From Alphaproteobacteria bacterium (GTDB lineage: Bacteria > Pseudomonadota > Alphaproteobacteria > Micavibrionales > Micavibrionaceae): a stretch of 64,000 nucleotides of DNA. Below the pieces are notes generated by a model. That model had not been told where the DNA came from and did not search any database. It saw nothing but the letters and a program-made list of their open reading frames with translations. Positions 17,498-25,654 of this stretch are shown piece by piece. Position 1 is the first letter of the stretch. Each line of letters begins with the position of its first letter. Where the stretch lies: contig JAFLCW010000002.1 in assembly GCA_017302165.1 (NCBI GenBank), positions 186,001 to 250,000 of the forward strand, read 5' to 3'. The translations under genes and the position numbers were made by a program.

Positions 17498-18124
17498 ATG
17501 AATACGCTTGCCAAATGGCTGGGTATCAGTTTCTCAGCCGCCGGACTTGTAGGCGTTGCGGCCACAGCCAATTACGCGCGTGTGCTGAACAACATCGACC
17601 ACGTTCAGAACCACACACCTCATACGGATGCGATTGTCGTTCTGACAGGGGGCAGAAACCGAATTCAAACCGCACGGGAATTACATCATAGACAAACCTA
17701 TGCCGTTCCTCTTTTGATTTCAGGAGCCCCTTTATATTTCAACAATCACGGCCGTCGCAAAGAACATGTTGGTTATTCTGCCCAAAATACAATCGGCAAT
17801 GCAATTGAAACAGCGCATTGGATAAAGCAATTGAAACACGAAGGACTCCCTATTCATTCACTGACATTAGTCACAGCACGCACACACATGCCCCGCGCCT
17901 TGGCGGAAATGAGACGTCACATACCCGCCGATATCAAAATTCATCCGCATATCGTCACACAGGAAGGACGCCAAGGGTATCATTGGCGTTTTATAACCGA
18001 GGCTTTTAATTATCACGTGACATTATCTGGGGGTTCAAGCGCACTCCGGTCCTTTTTAGGTCGAACGCACCTCGTGAACCCGGTTAACGCCAAGGGCTTT
18101 ACACCGTCCCGCACAACGCCTTAA
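17498..18124 (+). CDS. YdcF/SanA (DUF218) family protein
   Basis: A 208-residue protein with an N-terminal hydrophobic segment (residues 7-24) and the DUF218 fold: DAIVVLTGGRNRIQTARELHH, then PLLISGAP, SAQNTIGNAIETAHWIK and LTLVTARTHMPRAL. Relatives ElyC and SanA act in envelope or undecaprenyl carrier metabolism. Start 17498 is chosen for the AAGG box and hydrophobic N-terminus. It ends in a 4-base overlap with the convergent acyl-CoA dehydrogenase gene. Confidence 0.82.
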   Translation: MNTLAKWLGISFSAAGLVGVAATANYARVLNNIDHVQNHTPHTDAIVVLTGGRNRIQTARELHHRQTYAVPLLISGAPLYFNNHGRRKEHVGYSAQNTIGNAIETAHWIKQLKHEGLPIHSLTLVTARTHMPRALAEMRRHIPADIKIHPHIVTQEGRQGYHWRFITEAFNYHVTLSGGSSALRSFLGRTHLVNPVNAKGFTPSRTTP

Positions 18125-19899
18125 AACTCGCGCTCTTTGACATCCATCATGGATTTGGCACCCGCTTGAATCATTTTAAACCGGGCGTCGGCTTCGGGCA
18201 GAACACGTTCCATAAAAAAACGGGCGGTTTTGATTTTTGATTCATAAAACGCCGCATCCCCAGATCCTGCCTGAAGGCAGTCTTGAGCCACTTTTACCAT
18301 CCGGCACCACATAAACGCCAAGGCCACGAGAGCGAATTGCTGAAGGTAATCCACAGATGCCGCGCCGGCTTCGGTGGGATCTTTCAATCCCTTTTGAGCA
18401 ATCAGGGCTGTGGCCTGCTGAAGTTTAGCAAACGCCTTGGTCATCGGGAAAATAAATTCCTGCATCGCTGGATCAGATTGATGTGTTTCAATGAATTCGG
18501 ACACGGGATGAAAGAAACGACGCAAATATCGACCCATATGAGCCGACATTTTACGCCCGACCAGATCAAGCGCCTGAATGCCGTTTGTGCCTTCATAAAT
18601 CATCGCAATACGTGCATCACGCGCATATTGTTCGACCCCATATTCCCAGATATATCCATGCCCGCCATGAATTTGCATCGCCATGCTGGCGATTTCAAAC
18701 CCCATATCCGTCTGATAGGATTTGACGATCGGTGTGAGTAACGCCACCAGATCATCGGCAGATTGTCTGTCTTCTTCATCCGGGTGATGAAGCGATATAT
18801 CCAAATTCATCCCCACCCAGAACGAAAGCGCACGCGCGGCCTCGATTTTTGATTTAGAAACCAATAACATCCGCCGAACATCCGGATGAACGATAATCGG
18901 ATCTGCTGGCTTATCCGGGTATTTCGTGCCATCTAGCGCCCGCATCTGAAGCCGATCCTTGGCATAGGCCAACCCATTTTGATACGCTACTTCGGCAATA
19001 CCTAATCCCTGCATGGCCACCCCAAGGCGGGCGGCATTCATCATGGTAAACATCGCCTTCAGACCTTTATGCGGCTGACCCACCAACCACCCCGTGGCCT
19101 GATCAAAATTCATGACACAGGTGGCCGACGCCTTAATTCCCATTTTATGTTCAATCGATCCGCACATGGCCGCATTACGCGACATATCGGCCGGCATAAA
19201 TTTAGGCACGACAAATAATGAAATACCCTTCACGCCGTCAGGCGCATCCGGCAATTTGGCCAGCACCAGATGGATGATGTTCTCGGTTAAATCATGTTCA
19301 CCGGCGGAAATAAAAATCTTAGTGCCGGAAATCGCGTAAGATCCATCCCCTTTGGGCACGGCTTTCGTCCGGATCAATCCCAGATCTGTCCCGCAATGAG
19401 GCTCCGTCAGACACATGGTGCCTGACCACTCCCCCGTAATCAGTTTGGGAAGGTAGGTTTGTTTTTGTTCATCTGTCCCATGTTGCGAGATCGCATCATA
19501 CGCGCCTTGCGATAATCCCGGATACATACCGAACGACATATTGGCCGAACAAATCATTTCCTGCATGACGGTATTGACCAAATGCGGCAGTCCCATCCCC
19601 CCATAGGCCGGATCAGACGATACACCGCACCATCCCCCCGCCGTGAAGGCCGCATAAGCGTCTTTAAACCCCGAAGGTGTAGTGACCTCGCCTTGGGCGA
19701 ACTGACATCCTTCTTTATCCCCGCTTTGGTTGATCGGAAACAAAACTTCCTCGCACATTTTGGCGCCTTCTTCGGTGATCTGGTCGATCAGGTCACGCGT
19801 GGCATCCCCAAAACCCGGAAGGGTTGAGAGCTGTTCCGCCCCCAATACGTCGTGCAGAACAAAACGGATATTGTCGAGTGGGGCTTTATAGACGGGCAT
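18121..19899 (-). CDS. Acyl-CoA dehydrogenase, long (DmdC/FadE-like)
   Basis: A 592-residue FAD enzyme introducing a 2,3 double bond in acyl-CoA thioesters, of the long subclass with an extra C-terminal acyl-CoA dehydrogenase domain (as in DmdC, the methylmercaptopropionyl-CoA dehydrogenase). Marks are the substrate/FAD motifs CLTEPHCGTDLG and SGTKIFISAGEHD, and the catalytic glutamate in ARIAMIYEGTNGIQALDL near residue 437. The substrate is undetermined. Electrons would pass through ETF to the ETF-ubiquinone oxidoreductase at 57591. Confidence 0.9.
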   Translation of the reverse strand: MPVYKAPLDNIRFVLHDVLGAEQLSTLPGFGDATRDLIDQITEEGAKMCEEVLFPINQSGDKEGCQFAQGEVTTPSGFKDAYAAFTAGGWCGVSSDPAYGGMGLPHLVNTVMQEMICSANMSFGMYPGLSQGAYDAISQHGTDEQKQTYLPKLITGEWSGTMCLTEPHCGTDLGLIRTKAVPKGDGSYAISGTKIFISAGEHDLTENIIHLVLAKLPDAPDGVKGISLFVVPKFMPADMSRNAAMCGSIEHKMGIKASATCVMNFDQATGWLVGQPHKGLKAMFTMMNAARLGVAMQGLGIAEVAYQNGLAYAKDRLQMRALDGTKYPDKPADPIIVHPDVRRMLLVSKSKIEAARALSFWVGMNLDISLHHPDEEDRQSADDLVALLTPIVKSYQTDMGFEIASMAMQIHGGHGYIWEYGVEQYARDARIAMIYEGTNGIQALDLVGRKMSAHMGRYLRRFFHPVSEFIETHQSDPAMQEFIFPMTKAFAKLQQATALIAQKGLKDPTEAGAASVDYLQQFALVALAFMWCRMVKVAQDCLQAGSGDAAFYESKIKTARFFMERVLPEADARFKMIQAGAKSMMDVKEREF

Positions 19900-19911
19900 T
19901 TGAAGGGCTCC

Positions 19912-20166
19912 TTATGGCTTATCGTTCAACCAGAGAGACAGATGGTCGCGCACCTTATCCTGATCCATTGTTTTGATGGATTGCTTGGCTTTCTCAAAAT
20001 CAGAATTTTGTTTGCGCATCATGGCTTCTTTAATCTTGTCCAGCGTCTCATCTCCGATTTCGGCACGCGCAGACGCCGCGTTGAGTTTGGCCTGCGCCAA
20101 AATTTCGGCACGCGACATTTTGGCGGTTTCTGTAGGTTGCGGCTTCTTTTTCCAGAACGTAAACAT
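19912..20166 (-). CDS. Small hypothetical helical protein
   Basis: An 84-residue, charged, mostly helical protein (MFTFWKKKPQPTETAK... ending SLWLNDKP) without signal peptide or membrane helix. It lies 12 bases upstream of the acyl-CoA dehydrogenase on the same strand and may share its message. It resembles small conserved alphaproteobacterial proteins of unknown function; I cannot assign a role. Confidence 0.65.
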   Translation of the reverse strand: MFTFWKKKPQPTETAKMSRAEILAQAKLNAASARAEIGDETLDKIKEAMMRKQNSDFEKAKQSIKTMDQDKVRDHLSLWLNDKP

Positions 20167-20282
20167 GTGAAAATTATTTTATAATCAAATCATTAAATCA
20201 TTTTTAACCCGAATGCGCGAGGGTATAATGAGGGTCAGAAATAATATCTAAGCATCCATCATGCCGCTTAAGGGAAAATAAC

Positions 20283-21845
20283 ATGACTGATAAAACGTCG
20301 CTGAAAACCGTCTCTGAGCCGGCGGAAGGGTATAATGACCTTAAATATTACTTTGCGAACCTGAACACGTTGTTCTCGATCCGAAGCACGCTGGCTGTGG
20401 ATATGATGACCGTGATGCCGGGCGGCGGCCTGACCAAACGTATTCATGATATTTCGGCCATCACCAAACGTATTTATGCCGAAACGACAACGCCAGCGGT
20501 CACCAACCTGCTGGAAAAAGTTGAAAATTCTGCCGCGTCGGCACCGGGCGGGTGGGATGCTTGGGATCTGGCCAACCTGAAAGAAATGCGGCGCATTCAC
20601 TCTCACTTATCGGCCTTGCCGCCCGATCTATATATCGCCTCGGTTCAGGTAGCTAACGAAGGCCGCAAGCGTCATGCCCAAGCGGTCGAGAGCGGTAATT
20701 GGTCTGACTCAGCCTCCTATGTCCAGCAAGTTGTTGACCTGACTCGTAAAACGGCAGACCTGAAGCAAAAGAAATTCGGCACCGATACCGCTTATCGTGC
20801 GCTGTTGATTGGATATGCGAACGATATCGGCAATCTGGATATTGATGCGCTGTACGGCAAATTACTGACTCCGTTAAGAACGCTCAAAGATAAAGCTTTG
20901 GCTAAACAGAAAAACCAGCCTGCACCTTTGCCGCTCGAAGGTAACTTTGCCCGCGGCGACCAGATGTGGCTCAATAAAACCGTGCTTGAAATGATGGGAT
21001 TTGATTTCAAGCGCGGCTCGCTTCAGGTCAGCGGTCTGTCGCCCATGTGCGCTGGTTCGCCGGATGATGTGCGTATTCTGGTGCGATGTGGACAGGATGA
21101 TTCCTTTCTGGATTCGCTTGAAGACACGCTCTATCAGGGTGCTCGCGGCCTCTATCTCCAAAACCTGCCGGGCGACTGGAAATCTCAGCCCGTCGGTCAG
21201 GATATGGGCACACTGATGATGAACGCGCTTAGCCTTCTTCATGAAACGATTATCGGCCGGACACCCCAGTTTTTTGATTTTATCGCCGTGCGCGCCGAAG
21301 GGGTATTCCGTCAGTTCCGCAACAAAAGCTTTGAGCCGGAAAATCTCTACCAACTTAAGAAAATTATTAACCCGACATCGCTTCGTAACGAGGCCGATGA
21401 ACTCACCAAAATTTTCCACGACATGCTTCGGTACCGCATTGAAAAGGATCTGATCAACGGGACGCTGGCCGTTAAAGATGTGCCGGATCGGTGGATCGCG
21501 GAAAGCAAGGATTTGCTGGGCGCGGAGCCTCGTACCAAAGGCGAAGGCCCTTTGCAGAATCCAGATTGGTTCACCGGACGGTTTGGGTTTATTCCGACCA
21601 ATACGCTCTCGCACATGATTGCGGCGCAATTACATGACAAGCTGTTTGCCGAAGATTCCCATATGTCCGACCATATTCGTGATGGCCAATTCGACCAGAT
21701 CGGAAACTGGCTGAAAACACATATCTATGGCAAAGGCCGCACAGCCGGTACATTAGGGCTGGTACAGCAACTAACCGGATCTGGCCTAAGCGAGCAACCC
21801 TTGCTGTCCCATCTGGAACGCCGCTATCTCAGCGATAAACGATAA
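20283..21845 (+). CDS. M32 (carboxypeptidase Taq) homologue without its zinc site
   Basis: A 520-residue intact protein that follows the M32 metallocarboxypeptidase from end to end. SPDDVRILVR corresponds to the family's SPDDVRITTR, DTLYQGARGLYLQNLP to STLHEAGHALYEQGLP, LLHETIIGRTPQFF to the HESQSRLWE segment, and the end PDWFTGRFGFIPTNTLSHMIAAQL to the C-terminal block. The zinc motif HEAGH is replaced by Tyr284-Gln-Gly-Ala-Arg288, so both His ligands and the catalytic Glu are gone; His320-Glu321 remain. Peptidase activity is therefore unlikely. Codon use and GC are normal and the frame is uninterrupted, so it looks retained as a pseudoenzyme. Confidence 0.75.
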   Translation: MTDKTSLKTVSEPAEGYNDLKYYFANLNTLFSIRSTLAVDMMTVMPGGGLTKRIHDISAITKRIYAETTTPAVTNLLEKVENSAASAPGGWDAWDLANLKEMRRIHSHLSALPPDLYIASVQVANEGRKRHAQAVESGNWSDSASYVQQVVDLTRKTADLKQKKFGTDTAYRALLIGYANDIGNLDIDALYGKLLTPLRTLKDKALAKQKNQPAPLPLEGNFARGDQMWLNKTVLEMMGFDFKRGSLQVSGLSPMCAGSPDDVRILVRCGQDDSFLDSLEDTLYQGARGLYLQNLPGDWKSQPVGQDMGTLMMNALSLLHETIIGRTPQFFDFIAVRAEGVFRQFRNKSFEPENLYQLKKIINPTSLRNEADELTKIFHDMLRYRIEKDLINGTLAVKDVPDRWIAESKDLLGAEPRTKGEGPLQNPDWFTGRFGFIPTNTLSHMIAAQLHDKLFAEDSHMSDHIRDGQFDQIGNWLKTHIYGKGRTAGTLGLVQQLTGSGLSEQPLLSHLERRYLSDKR

Positions 21846-21860
21846 GCAAAAGTGTGAAAA

Positions 21861-21885
21861 AAGAAGGGGGGTAACCCCCTTCTTT
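21861..21885 (+). terminator. Terminator after the M32-like gene
   Basis: Hairpin AAGAAGGGGG-GTAA-CCCCCTTCTT followed by TCATCTTG; strong stem, short T run. Confidence 0.75.
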
Positions 21886-21960
21886 CATCTTGCCCCCCGC
21901 TATACCGTCCGTTAGGATGAGGCATCTTCAACTGACAATATGATCTAAAGGATTTTACCT

Positions 21961-22251
21961 ATGAAAAAGATGTTAGCAATCTCGCTTGCCTGTGTTTCCC
22001 TGTCTGCTTGTGCCAACGGCATACCCACCTGTAACAACAGTGACCTGGATGGATGCGGCCGCAACACCGCCTACACCGAAGAGCGCACCTTTATCGGCGG
22101 CCCTAAGCCAGCACCCGCACCGGCTCCTGTCCCTGTAGCGGCACCTGCCCCGGCGCCGGCACCTGTCCCGGCGCCCGCTCCGGCTCCCGCACCCATTCCA
22201 GATGATGCCCCGATCATGAAAAAGGCCGACGAGCCTAAAATGACCAAGTAA
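21961..22251 (+). CDS. Proline/alanine-rich lipoprotein
   Basis: A 96-residue lipoprotein. Residues 1-17 form a lipoprotein signal ending in the lipobox LSAC (Cys17), followed by a short cysteine-containing region and then a Pro-Ala repeat tract (APAP, VPAP) spanning about residues 50-82 and a lysine-rich end. Such tracts are extended spacers that can cross the periplasm or the peptidoglycan. It stands between two hairpins, so is probably monocistronic. Function unknown. Confidence 0.78.
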   Translation: MKKMLAISLACVSLSACANGIPTCNNSDLDGCGRNTAYTEERTFIGGPKPAPAPAPVPVAAPAPAPAPVPAPAPAPAPIPDDAPIMKKADEPKMTK

Positions 22252-22267
22252 TTTTTAATTTATTTTT

Positions 22268-22307
22268 AAATCCCCGCCTCATTTTTTGAAGGCGGGGATT
22301 TTTTTAT
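22268..22307 (+). terminator. Terminator after the lipoprotein gene
   Basis: Arms AAATCCCCGCC and GGCGGGGATTT with a twelve-base loop, followed by a T run (TTTTT). Classic rho-independent form. Confidence 0.88.
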
Positions 22308-22324
22308 GATAGAACACACCGATC

Positions 22325-23146
22325 ATGAATTATCGTCACGCCTATCACGCTGGAAATTTTGCCGATGTCATGAAACATATGGCTTTGGCCTTATGCCTGA
22401 CATATCTGAAAAAAAAGGAAACACCGTTTTGCGTGATTGATGCCCATGGGGGGATTGGTCATTACAATCTTTTGGGGGACGAGGCGTCTAAAACAAAAGA
22501 ATGGCAAGACGGCGTCGGACGCTTCATGGGGGATGAAGATATGCCGGGGGAGTTTCTGCCTTACTGGATGCAGGTTGAAGATGATCTTGCCCGGTATCAA
22601 TATCCGGGATCGCCTACCCTGATTGCCCGTCTCTTGCGTCCGGGTGACCGATTAATCGCCAATGAACTTCACCCCGAGGACGTTCTGACACTTGAAAAAA
22701 ACATGGCATCTTTCACCCATGCCAGAATTACGCATATGGATGCGTATGAATGTATCCGCGCCCATGTGCCGCCACCAGAAAAACGGGGACTGGTATTGAT
22801 TGATCCCCCCTTTGAAAAAAAGGATGAATTTGACACATTATGCACCCAGATGACGGAATGGCAAAAACGCTGGCCAACAGGTGTTTATATGCTGTGGTAT
22901 CCCATTAAATCACATCTGCCGATCTCTGAATTGGTGTCGGCGGCGATGGGGCTCGGCATTCATCGCACCTGGCAATGCGAATGTTTAAAATACCCCAGCG
23001 ACCAACCTGACACCTTTAACGGAAGTGGCCTGATCATTTTTAACGCGCCTTTTACGGTTCCTGAAAGCATTCAGAACATATTTGGATATCTGAAAACGCA
23101 GATGGGATTATATGACTGCCGTTCCTCTTGGCTGACGTCGGCGTAA
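22325..23146 (+). CDS. rlmJ: 23S rRNA (adenine2030-N6)-methyltransferase
   Basis: A 273-residue enzyme methylating A2030 of 23S rRNA with S-adenosylmethionine. The N-terminal MNYRHAYHAGNFADVMKH is diagnostic for RlmJ; IDAHGGIGHYNL is the SAM-binding region and LVLIDPPFEKKDEF holds the DPPF catalytic motif of N6-adenine methyltransferases. Full length. Convergent with the TSUP permease gene, 5 bases apart. Confidence 0.94.
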   Translation: MNYRHAYHAGNFADVMKHMALALCLTYLKKKETPFCVIDAHGGIGHYNLLGDEASKTKEWQDGVGRFMGDEDMPGEFLPYWMQVEDDLARYQYPGSPTLIARLLRPGDRLIANELHPEDVLTLEKNMASFTHARITHMDAYECIRAHVPPPEKRGLVLIDPPFEKKDEFDTLCTQMTEWQKRWPTGVYMLWYPIKSHLPISELVSAAMGLGIHRTWQCECLKYPSDQPDTFNGSGLIIFNAPFTVPESIQNIFGYLKTQMGLYDCRSSWLTSA

Positions 23147-23151
23147 GATAC

Positions 23152-23898
23152 CTAAAGCGATAGAAAGCGAAATACGCTGATTCCGATAATCAATAACCCC
23201 ACCAAGGCCATCAAGACACGTGTATTGATATATTTGACCGTCAACGCCGCCAGCGGCGCGGCCAGAACCCCGCCAAACAAAAGACCTAACACCACCGGAC
23301 CAAACGTAATACCAATCGTGGTCATGAAGGTGATCGTAATCGACGTTTTCACCACAAATTCTGCCGTGTTAACCGAACCTATCACATATCTCGGCTCTAC
23401 GCCTTTCGCCATGAGAGTCGTCGTGGTAATCGGCCCCCAGCCACTCCCCATGGCATCCAGAATGCCAGCACAAAAACCTAAGATCGATTTAAAAAGACGT
23501 GAAGGATATGCCCCTAACCTTACCTCTGGCCGAAAGACTTTGATAAGTATCAACACCCCCAGAATTAAAAGATATCCGGTAATCAAAGGTGAAATAAAAC
23601 CCATATCGGCGTGGCTTAAAAACAGCGCGCCCAAAATACCGCCGGCCGTTCCAAACAAAGCCAGCGGCAGAAAAATAGACCAGCGAACATTCTTAAGCGT
23701 GATGTGTGAGGCCGCCGACATGGCCGATGTCACGGACTGCGCGGCATGGACACTGGCACTTACCGTGGCGGGGGGTAATCCTGTGGCCAACAAAATGGCG
23801 GTCGATAAGGTGCCATAAGCCATGCCGAGCGCACCATCCACCATCTGCGCACCAAAACCAATCAAAACAAAAATCAGAAATTCCGGGGGGATATCCAT
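23152..23898 (-). CDS. TSUP (TauE/SafE) family membrane permease
   Basis: A 248-residue inner-membrane protein with about eight helices of the TauE/SafE family (COG0730), exporters or importers of sulfur-containing anions such as sulfite, sulfoacetate or thiosulfate. Marks are the N-terminal FGAQMVDGALGMAYGTLSTAIL and the second repeat's GFCAGILDAMGSGWGPITTTTLMAKG. No sulfur metabolism gene lies beside it, so the substrate is open. Confidence 0.87.
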   Translation of the reverse strand: MDIPPEFLIFVLIGFGAQMVDGALGMAYGTLSTAILLATGLPPATVSASVHAAQSVTSAMSAASHITLKNVRWSIFLPLALFGTAGGILGALFLSHADMGFISPLITGYLLILGVLILIKVFRPEVRLGAYPSRLFKSILGFCAGILDAMGSGWGPITTTTLMAKGVEPRYVIGSVNTAEFVVKTSITITFMTTIGITFGPVVLGLLFGGVLAAPLAALTVKYINTRVLMALVGLLIIGISVFRFLSL

Positions 23899-23978
23899 GG
23901 GGTGATGTGTCCTGTGTTTCTATGCCACGCGGATATCCTATCCCATGGGGTCAAAAAAGGCGATATCAGGATGTATGT

Positions 23979-24200
23979 TTAATGTACTGTCACGGGCTGC
24001 ATTTCATTATGACGGACAGCGGCCAATGCCAGATCAAATGATTCCACCAGTGACAGCAAAGACCCGTCAGCCGCATGGACAGAAAATTCCCCGTTCTTGG
24101 CAGATCGGATATACGCGACCTGATGCAGGCCGACATTCAAAAAATCCTGCGCCGATAGCTGTTCCAGCAGACTGCGGATCTCTTCAGGTTTTGGGTTCAT
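23979..24200 (-). CDS. DUF1150 family protein
   Basis: A 73-residue protein with the DUF1150 pattern VAYIRSAKNGEFSVHAADGSLLSLVESFDLALAAVRHNEMQPVTVH. The ATG at 24200 is chosen because AAGGGG lies eight bases before it; an ATG at 24209 directly abuts that box. In alphaproteobacteria DUF1150 genes commonly follow small heat shock genes, as here: hsp20 lies upstream on the same strand. Probably part of the heat shock unit; function unknown. Confidence 0.85.
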   Translation of the reverse strand: MNPKPEEIRSLLEQLSAQDFLNVGLHQVAYIRSAKNGEFSVHAADGSLLSLVESFDLALAAVRHNEMQPVTVH

Positions 24201-24346
24201 GATTCTCATCCCCTTACACTTATGATTATAACTGAAAAAAGGTAAAAATGCTCTTAATCAATGTTAAGAGACCGTGAATAATAAGATTTTCACCCCGCGC
24301 TGTCACACGCTCAGGGGTGAAAATCCAAAGGTTAGGTCAACCGGAC

Positions 24347-24820
24347 TTAAGAGCCGAGATCGTTCACATCAATGGCTTGGGGACCTTGGGGCTTTCCATT
24401 ACGGGTACCGCCGCCCGCAATCGGGATTTTACGCGCCGTGGATTCAGGCTCCACCCGTTTCATGTCAATGTGAAGCAGTCCATGATCCAGCGATGCACCC
24501 AATACCTCGATACCATCCGCCAGAACAAAAGAGCGCTGAAATTGACGGCCGGCAATGCCGCGATGCAAATAAACGCGCGCTTCGTCTTCGGATTGTTTGC
24601 CGCGCACGGTCAACTGATTGGTTTCGACTTCGATATCCAGATCACTCATCGAAAACCCAGCCACGGCCAGTGTGATCCGGAGACCCTGCTCGCCGACCTG
24701 CTCGATGTTGTAGGGGGGATATCCTTCGCTAGCGTTTTTACGCAGGCGATCAAAGGTTTTTTCGAAATGATCAAACCCGAGGAAAAGCGGGCTGTCAAAA
24801 ACAGATAAACGTGTGTTCAT
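24347..24820 (-). CDS. Small heat shock protein Hsp20
   Basis: A 157-residue holdase chaperone of the IbpA/HspD type. It has the N-terminal FDSPLFLGFDHFEKTFDRL, an alpha-crystallin domain from about residue 35 to 125 (YNIEQVGEQGLRITLAVAG, LTVRGKQ, YLHRGIAGRQFQRSFVLADG) and a C-terminal I-x-I motif (RKIPI) for oligomer assembly. Expression is controlled twice: an RpoH promoter at 24896-24923 and a ROSE-like RNA thermometer hiding the ribosome binding site. Confidence 0.95.
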   Translation of the reverse strand: MNTRLSVFDSPLFLGFDHFEKTFDRLRKNASEGYPPYNIEQVGEQGLRITLAVAGFSMSDLDIEVETNQLTVRGKQSEDEARVYLHRGIAGRQFQRSFVLADGIEVLGASLDHGLLHIDMKRVEPESTARKIPIAGGGTRNGKPQGPQAIDVNDLGS

Positions 24821-24889
24821 AGTGAACTCCTCTCTTGAGCAAGTTGTTGATAAACATCAGACAAACCCCATATGGGCATTCGTCATCTT
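24821..24889 (-). promoter_or_regulatory. ROSE-like RNA thermometer in the hsp20 leader
   Basis: In the transcript, bases 24845-24825 read AACUUGCUC-AAGA-GAGGAGUU. The Shine-Dalgarno GAGGAG pairs with UUGCU, leaving the G of UUGCU bulged, exactly the pattern of the final hairpin of ROSE elements. A second stem (CCCATATGGG) lies upstream in the leader. The structure ends four bases before the ATG. Melting on heat would free the ribosome site. Confidence 0.72.
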
Positions 24890-24895
24890 TTAACT

Positions 24896-24923
24896 ATATA
24901 AGAAATAAACGGATAATTTCAAG
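24896..24923 (-). promoter_or_regulatory. RpoH (sigma-32) promoter of hsp20
   Basis: Read leftward: CTTG (24923-24920), 17 bases, CTTATAT (24902-24896). This matches the alphaproteobacterial RpoH consensus CTTG-N17/18-CYTATNT without mismatch and puts the start point about 70 bases before hsp20. Confidence 0.8.
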
Positions 24924-24963
24924 AGGCCAGCAGACGAGGTTCAAGCCGAACGTAAGCTTGACC

Positions 24964-25149
24964 TTAGGCCGCCTTGGCTTTGACAAAACGGCGGTCGCAA
25001 TACAAACACTCCACACAGTCCCGTCCGGCAAAGGCATACCACACCACCGGATGCCCTAACGGCCCGCCGCCGCCATCACACATGACCTGATCGGCGTGGG
25101 AATCCACCGTAATAATTTCGGGCGCGGTAAACGAAGGAGAGACAGACAT
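24964..25149 (-). CDS. Zinc-finger CHCC (NDUFS6-like) protein
   Basis: A 61-residue protein ending in the zf-CHCC pattern VMCDGGGGPLGHPVVWYAF...CVECLYCDRRFV, with Cys, His, Cys, Cys as zinc ligands. Bacterial members are related to the mitochondrial complex I accessory subunit NDUFS6. The start at 25149 has an AAGG box and fits the usual size; the longer frame to 25341 would overlap the divergent gene. Probably an accessory of NADH dehydrogenase, whose genes are not here. Confidence 0.82.
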   Translation of the reverse strand: MSVSPSFTAPEIITVDSHADQVMCDGGGGPLGHPVVWYAFAGRDCVECLYCDRRFVKAKAA

Positions 25150-25201
25150 GACAATATTAACCTTTTGTGAACCAGTTTCACGATAAAGTGACACGAAATC
25201 T

Positions 25202-25219
25202 CCCCCTTCGGCAAGGGGG
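25202..25219 (+). other. Hairpin between divergent genes
   Basis: CCCCCTT-CGGC-AAGGGGG, a perfect 7-base stem with a tight tetraloop, followed on the plus strand by TCTGTTTTTAG. It looks like a terminator but lies upstream of the gene at 25244, in the divergent promoter region. It could be a transcription attenuator or a leader stabiliser. Confidence 0.5.
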
Positions 25220-25243
25220 TCTGTTTTTAGAGAATAACCGCGC

Positions 25244-25633
25244 ATGGCACAGACTCTCCCCTCTTTTATTGCAAACCCGTCACTGGCGGGACGCGAAGCA
25301 CAGTATGTGGCCTTGACGGTCAAAAGTTCGGCTGTGCTCAAAAGCTGGAAGCTATCCCTGTTTAGCTATGAATGGCTTTTACCTGATGGCCAGATTCGCC
25401 CGGTAGATGACCTGCCGTTAAAAGAACGTGAAAAACGCCTTCAGGTCGAAGACGCCTTGAAACGCGGCACCCCGCTGATAACCCCGGTTCTGGGAATCGG
25501 GATCATGGATAACATCGAAATCGGAAGCGGCCGGGATGTGTTCTTAACCCTCTCAGCCTTGGGGTACGATCATATTCCCGTTTATGCGCCCAAATCCTGC
25601 CTGAAGGAATTCAAGTCCTTTCAGCTTTCGTGA
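25244..25633 (+). CDS. Conserved hypothetical protein
   Basis: A 129-residue soluble-looking protein. The first 45 residues (QTLPSFIANPSLAGREAQYVAL) and a central acidic/basic helix (PLKEREKRLQVEDAL) precede a compact end with LGIGIMDNIEIGSGRDVF. No known motif or signal peptide. It is followed after 21 bases by the pilin-like gene and may be co-transcribed. Unrecognised. Confidence 0.6.
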   Translation: MAQTLPSFIANPSLAGREAQYVALTVKSSAVLKSWKLSLFSYEWLLPDGQIRPVDDLPLKEREKRLQVEDALKRGTPLITPVLGIGIMDNIEIGSGRDVFLTLSALGYDHIPVYAPKSCLKEFKSFQLS

Positions 25634-25654
25634 TTTCAGGTTTATACTGTTGTC

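Noticed and set aside
20874-21629. Minus-strand frame of 251 codons
   Set aside because: Antisense shadow of the M32-like gene.
24220-24346. Second RNA gene between DUF1150 and hsp20
   Set aside because: Only AT-rich spacer with a short CACCCC/GGGGTG pairing; not enough for an RNA call.
25603-25622. AGGA-N7-TCCT dyad resembling the phage operators
   Set aside because: Spacer is seven, not six, and it lies inside a coding region far from the element.
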